Source: Ziziphus jujuba
Taxonomy: Eukaryota; Streptophyta; Magnoliopsida; Rosales; Rhamnaceae
NCBI RefSeq assembly: GCF_031755915.1
Contig: NC_083380.1
Span: forward strand, 31,964,501 to 32,028,500
Direction: 5' to 3'
Length of the DNA: 64,000 nucleotides
The notes under the pieces were generated by a model. The model was not told the origin of the DNA. It was given only the letters and a program-made list of their open reading frames with translations, and made no database searches. Shown in pieces: positions 59,768-64,000 of the stretch (position 1 is the stretch's first letter; each line of letters opens with the position of its first letter). Position numbers and translations under genes: made by a program.

Positions 59768-62340
59768 TCATATGCTGAGTTCTTTGTTGTAAGCCTCATA
59801 TGCATACTTCTTCCTAAAGAACTCCATGTCATCTTGTGCGAATGCCATTTGTAATCTAGCATGTAAAAACTCGATGGTCTTGAGTGTAAACATGCCACAG
59901 TCACCACTACAAAAAAACAATTATTATAACATATATTAGTATTATTAGAACCATATTCAATACTTTGTATTTATTCAACAAACAAATACGTATTAAGGGG
60001 CTTTACCCGTTACTTTGCTGAGGGGTATTTTGTGCCAATTCACACGTAAACTCATCAACGGAATCTACAAGATCCTGCCGTTGCTCATAAAAGGATGCAG
60101 ACCGCAGTAAATATGGTAACATTATGCATAATTTCTGGAAATAAATTTCTCCCCTGTTTCGGTTACCAGCCTTATCTGAGTCATATATAGTCATATGACG
60201 CTCTTTCATGTCCACGTGCCCTACCAACCAATGTATGTTGTGCTTGTTTAGTGGAATCAACAACTGTCAATATATTACAGGATTTCAGTTAGCACAACAA
60301 ATAAAGGAAGGCACATGAATAAATGAATAGTTAACATTACACAATTTGGACATGTATATTTTACATGATTTACGTATTTCCATGGCTTGGACTCCTTCAT
60401 TCGAATCCCCAGCACATATTCTTGCATTGTGTATGAGAATTGGAACTTAGATGGATTGGCGAGGAACTTTCCATAACACTGTTCAATGTATACCTACAAC
60501 AAAATAATTTATTAGTTACCTAAAATCACAATAGCCACATATAGGACACCTGGCCATTACTTACCCAAAATCCTCCATCTATCACCTCAAAACTAGGATA
60601 AAAAACATTAGGAAATCGATTGGCACGTACACAAAATAAGTAAGGCAGGACTTCCATATGCTGCATTGAAAGACGAGTTAATTTTAAATTACATCCATGT
60701 AGTTGAACAACTATCTATGGAATTTATCAAATTATAAAATAAAAATCCAGCAATTCCAAAAATACTTACATCATGATTCAACCACTTCTCACTGGTTATA
60801 AGCAACTGGAAAAAGTCTTTACCCGCAATCAAAATGTCCATATCAACCTTTGCTGCCCAACCGGACTTCATAAATTGGTCAAAATTTTTTACAAGTTGCG
60901 TGGGTACTGGTTTGTATAGGTCGAACTTCAAAGTAGAAGATGCACCGGATAAAGTGTGCTGTAGTTTTTTCCGCAAGCCTCCAACACTATAAGGAGTTGT
61001 AATAGCTGCTGCCGCCTTCCTATCTCGTCTCCCAATATCTATACTTTGTTTAGCAGCTGCTACCTTTCTTGCACGTCTCCCGGTAGGAAACTTTGATGGA
61101 GACACTTTCTCGATAATCGTAACACTTGGTCCTACATTGTCTACAGCAGATGGACATGACTGTCTATCAACGAGGGTCGCATCGGGACCAAACTCTTCTT
61201 TATTTTCATCCCTTCAATGTCCACTTCCATCCCATCTCCCAACCCGTCAGCACCAACTCCCACTCCTTGGTGCTTCATTAACTTATCAAGCTTGGTGTCT
61301 AAACTTGCAAACTCTCTAAGCATGGCGATTCTTAAATCCTTAATGTCTTGTCGTACATTAGCCACTTCGCCTTCAAGGATAGTTAATCTCTCTTTGAAAG
61401 GTACCTAAAAGAAACAATAATGATTAGTACTTGCAATAATAAAAAAGATAAACATTCATACAATTTATTCAAACCTCATCATGGGATGAAGTCGTTGGAG
61501 GTTGGGATGGAGTCGATGGTTTAACATGAACATGAGCAGCAACTCCTGCAGTCGATGATGAAGGCTGGTCTGTAGGCTTATGTCCCATTTGTCGCCTTCC
61601 TCCTTTACCCATAATTTCCACAGATGCCTCTTTTCGTTTCTTACTTCTTCCACTTACAACCTTCATCTTTTTCATCGTGACTTACCTGTGGTGGCTTGTC
61701 TCGGACAGCAGGTGCAACATTGTATGGAGTACTGTCATGACGTACATCCCATGCCAATTTGCCGATATATGTATGCTCAAATTCAGTTACATTCATTAAG
61801 CCATGAACGGGCTACTGCAAAAGACAAAAGGGATTATCATCAAGTGATTAGTAAGTAATACTAATATTCCTACAAATACTACAAAAGTGTATAAATAATA
61901 TTACTATGTTGGAATGTATATTAATATCATTGTCGGCTTCATCATCGTCTTGACACTGTGCAGTCATGAAAGCTTCGGTTATCTCCGAGTTAGTGACCTT
62001 TCGCTTTCCGCCAAAATACGTGTCACTAATATGAGTAGAGATATTAACTCGCCTATTGGGTTCGTAACCAAACCATAGACCTGTAATTATGGTGAAGTCT
62101 CTCCGTGTAAATCTAGCACCATGCCCTCCAAAATTGAATACCATAGAATCCTTGTCGTCGCAAACACACTGCCTATACAACATGCGGTTGACGATGTGGC
62201 CCCTAAATTGTATCTCATTGGCCTTCAAAAAGTGGCCAAAACAGCTATTCTCAAACTTCTTTATTTGGGCTGGAGTAAGCTTGAACTTAATATCCAACAC
62301 GCCTTTCCAGAAGTTCGATCTACAATTAACCTTTGCCCTC
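59768..62340 (-). pseudogene. DUF1985 / Ulp1 (C48) cysteine protease gene of MULE-2, damaged
   Basis: The C-terminal exons are clear: 60770-61404, 60565-60660 (32 codons), 60374-60493 (40 codons), 60007-60263 and 59768-59906. They carry catalytic His in NKHNIHW, Asp in TIYDSD and Cys in GGDCGMF, and end FFRKKYAYEAYNKELSI. The 32-codon exon matches the size of the equivalent exon in MULE-1. Upstream pieces at 61475-61814 encode a Lys/Arg-rich stretch (MGKGGRRQMGHKP). About 61900-62300 is a DUF1985-like domain (CFGHFLKANEIQFRGHIV, VFNFGGHGARFTRRDF). Frameshifts appear near 61210 and in 61640-61690, and the N-terminal exon cannot be joined cleanly. It is most likely inactive. The ordered domain plan equals that of the MULE-1 gene, but the sequences have diverged strongly. 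Confidence 0.82.
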
Positions 62341-62414
62341 GATATCTCCGAGTCCCAAAACCTTCATTGGTAATCTGAATCCATTTATCTGCAAATCAAA
62401 TAAACAAAGCATAA

Positions 62415-62615
62415 CAGATGGAGGAAACGTTTTTTCCGACACGAGGAAAGCCTGGAGGAAAATTTTTCCGCCTGGAGGAAAAATGGAGGAAAAAGTTTCC
62501 TCCAAAAGGAAAACATTTTCCGCCTGGAGTAAAAAAATTTCTGCCTCGAGGAAAAAATTTCCTCCAGGAGGAAAAAAAGAGGAAATATTTTCCTCCGGAT
62601 GGAAAATTTTCCAGA
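62415..62615. repeat. Array of GGAGGAAAA/TTTTCCGCC palindromes, MULE-2 array 3
   Basis: Repeated units such as TTTTTCCGCCTGGAGGAAAA and the perfect palindrome TTTCCTCCAGGAGGAAA (62558-62574). It lies upstream of the DUF1985 exon of the Ulp1 gene, in the position of its first intron or 5' region. Frames crossing it look like Lys/Phe/Pro repeats and are not credible proteins. Confidence 0.82.
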
Positions 62616-62639
62616 ACCTAAATGACATACACCTAACGG

Positions 62640-64000
62640 GATTTGTGCAACAATATAATGAAAATGGCTAAAGAATCTTTTCGAACCAGCGCATATGTGG
62701 ATTTAAAAGCTACAATATCTTCTATATAGTATTGTACATTATACATTAGCAGTTTACACTATACATTGCTTCCTAAGGATAACCTATAGATATATTATGG
62801 TTTCACATTCAAACTCCCATTAAATTCAAACAAAAACACAACTTCACAATAGTTTTAATTTCACATTTCACATTCTAACCATGCAACACAAACATAATCC
62901 ATCATGGAAATTATTAACAATTCTGAATAACCATTCAATACAGCACAAATAAAGGTTCTCAAATTAGTTCGTTACATTCAAGCGAAATTAGTTTACAACA
63001 TTTTTCTATTTTGTTCAGAGAAGCAACTTACATTAATGGGAGACAAACCGCCAACAATGCTTCTCTATCTATTTATATATATATCTCTCTCTCTCTTTCT
63101 CTATCTCTGTAAGTGTGTGTGTAATTTTCTCAGCATACACTTGTAACTCTAACGATGGCAACTTTTGTGCTTCAATTTTCTGCTTATTCCATCACCTGCT
63201 CCTCCAATGCTGAAAAATATAGAAAATCAATATTAGTAAGGATCCCAACAAATCTTTCCTTTGACAACTACTAAAGATGAAAGGGAAATTCCAGTACCTG
63301 AAGACAAATTACAACAACCTCTATATAAGATCAACAGGGGTAGAAAAATAAATGTAGTACACAATTCATACATATTTCCAGTTGAAAAAATGCATATGTG
63401 AAAAGGAAATCTTATGGTCACTTTTTCAGTGTAATGAGAATAATCGGCTCCACTTTTACCACCAAAGAGACAACATCGAAGAGCAACTTATTCCTTTCAT
63501 TGTTTATCATTACATATATATCCTTAGTTAATAGGAGCATGGAGTAGAGACTCCATCATGAGAGTGGTTATGTTTTTGGAGTGCAACCAAACAATAATAA
63601 TAACTTGAAGAAAGAGGCAAGATAAGTGCATATCATCTTTGACAAGTCAAGAAAAATATGGGGATCACTAGTTTTCATTGCCGGTTGGGTTAGGACTGTG
63701 GCCTGGTGGGGGACTACTTCTCTTATGGGTTTGGGAAGTTTCCCATTTCAAGAAATTGGACAGAGACCTAAAGAAAAATCTTGTCCATTTGATCTTAAGG
63801 CTTTATGTAAATTTCTCATAAAAAGCTCTACTTATTCTTACATTTATGAATCTAAAATTTCAACTTTTTTTCCTAAGATTAATAAGCTCCAACTTATTTT
63901 GTAATTTCACTAACATAGTCTCTAAAGTTTTTACAACTTAATTGAAAATCAAATTTCTTTCTCTGAATTTTCTATCCAAATTCAATCTAAAAAAGATTCA
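62640..64000. other. Right part of window, MULE-2 interior or beyond, no gene assigned
   Basis: AT-rich with a (CT)n tract near 63080-63105. A 92-codon plus frame at 63626-63904 (WGSLVFIAGWVRTVAWWGT) is not recognised and is probably not a gene. No terminal repeat is found. Confidence 0.4.

Larger units (their letters stand above)
52094..64000 (+). mobile_element. Second Mutator-like element with transposase and Ulp1 gene (MULE-2, right end outside window)
   Basis: The left boundary is inferred from the breakpoint against the paralogous site at 41345-41370. The sequence inside starts GGGTTATTTCGAAAAATAGC, a typical MULE terminal motif. The element carries a MuDR-type transposase (plus strand), a solo LTR nested in it, and an Ulp1 gene on the minus strand in convergent orientation. 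No inverted copy of the left end occurs before 64000, so the other end must be farther right or lost. It is different in sequence from MULE-1. Confidence 0.8.

Noticed and set aside
62326..62671. Overlapping frames of 100-112 codons on both strands crossing the MULE-2 array
   Set aside because: They are products of a repetitive GGAGGAAAA/TTTTCC array that stays open in several frames. Composition is low-complexity and there is no domain.
63626..63904. 92-codon plus-strand frame at the right edge
   Set aside because: Not recognised, no splice context or start signal, and nothing nearby supports a gene.
1..64000. CRISPR arrays, bacterial operons, riboswitches, tRNA or rRNA genes
   Set aside because: The short repeats are transposon palindromes or microsatellites without uniform spacers. 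The gene structure is plant nuclear, and no tRNA or rRNA-like sequence was recognised by eye.

Overview
This window is nuclear DNA of a flowering plant, most likely a core eudicot. The evidence is low-GC sequence with many microsatellites, GT-AG introns, an array of LRK10L-type receptor-like kinase genes, and plant transposable elements (Mutator-like elements carrying Ulp1 proteases, a TRIM element, solo LTRs). I cannot name the genus from sequence alone.

Layout. (1) 1-4034: AT-rich DNA without genes, holding a small TRIM retrotransposon (1064-1469) and a roughly 400-bp direct duplication. (2) 4044-13872: a complete 9.8-kb Mutator-like element (MULE-1) with ~82-bp terminal inverted repeats and a perfect 9-bp target-site duplication. 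It carries a multi-exon DUF1985/Ulp1-protease gene (one nonsense codon, one frameshift), fragments of captured host genes, and arrays of short palindromes, but no transposase that I can see. (3) 14.7-52.1 kb: a tandem array on the minus strand of six LRK10L-type receptor kinase genes or relics (called A-F here, right-to-left transcription), interspersed with three decayed copies of a DHH-phosphoesterase-like gene. Only gene E (44944-47977) has an unbroken 671-codon frame over four exons. Gene B has the same 2016-nt coding length with a single nonsense codon. A, C, D and F are more damaged. Genes B, C and D each carry a stop at the same serine codon of the kinase. A 2.56-kb solo LTR sits in an intron of gene C. 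(4) 52094 to the window end: a second, different Mutator-like element (MULE-2) that has interrupted the same repeat unit. It carries a decayed MuDR-type transposase, itself split by a 3.5-kb solo LTR, and on the opposite strand a decayed Ulp1 gene. Its right end is not in the window.

The LRK10L genes would encode plasma-membrane proteins with a secreted cysteine-rich GUB_WAK-type ectodomain, one membrane segment and a cytoplasmic non-RD (HFD) kinase, a class often tied to immune recognition. The array looks like a birth-and-death receptor cluster: duplication, gene fusion, nonsense mutation and transposon insertion are all visible. The two MULEs share a plan: an Ulp1 gene with short palindrome arrays near its first intron and just beyond its 3' end. 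The palindrome sequences differ between the two elements, and in MULE-1 the arms change in a paired manner. That is the least explained structure I found.
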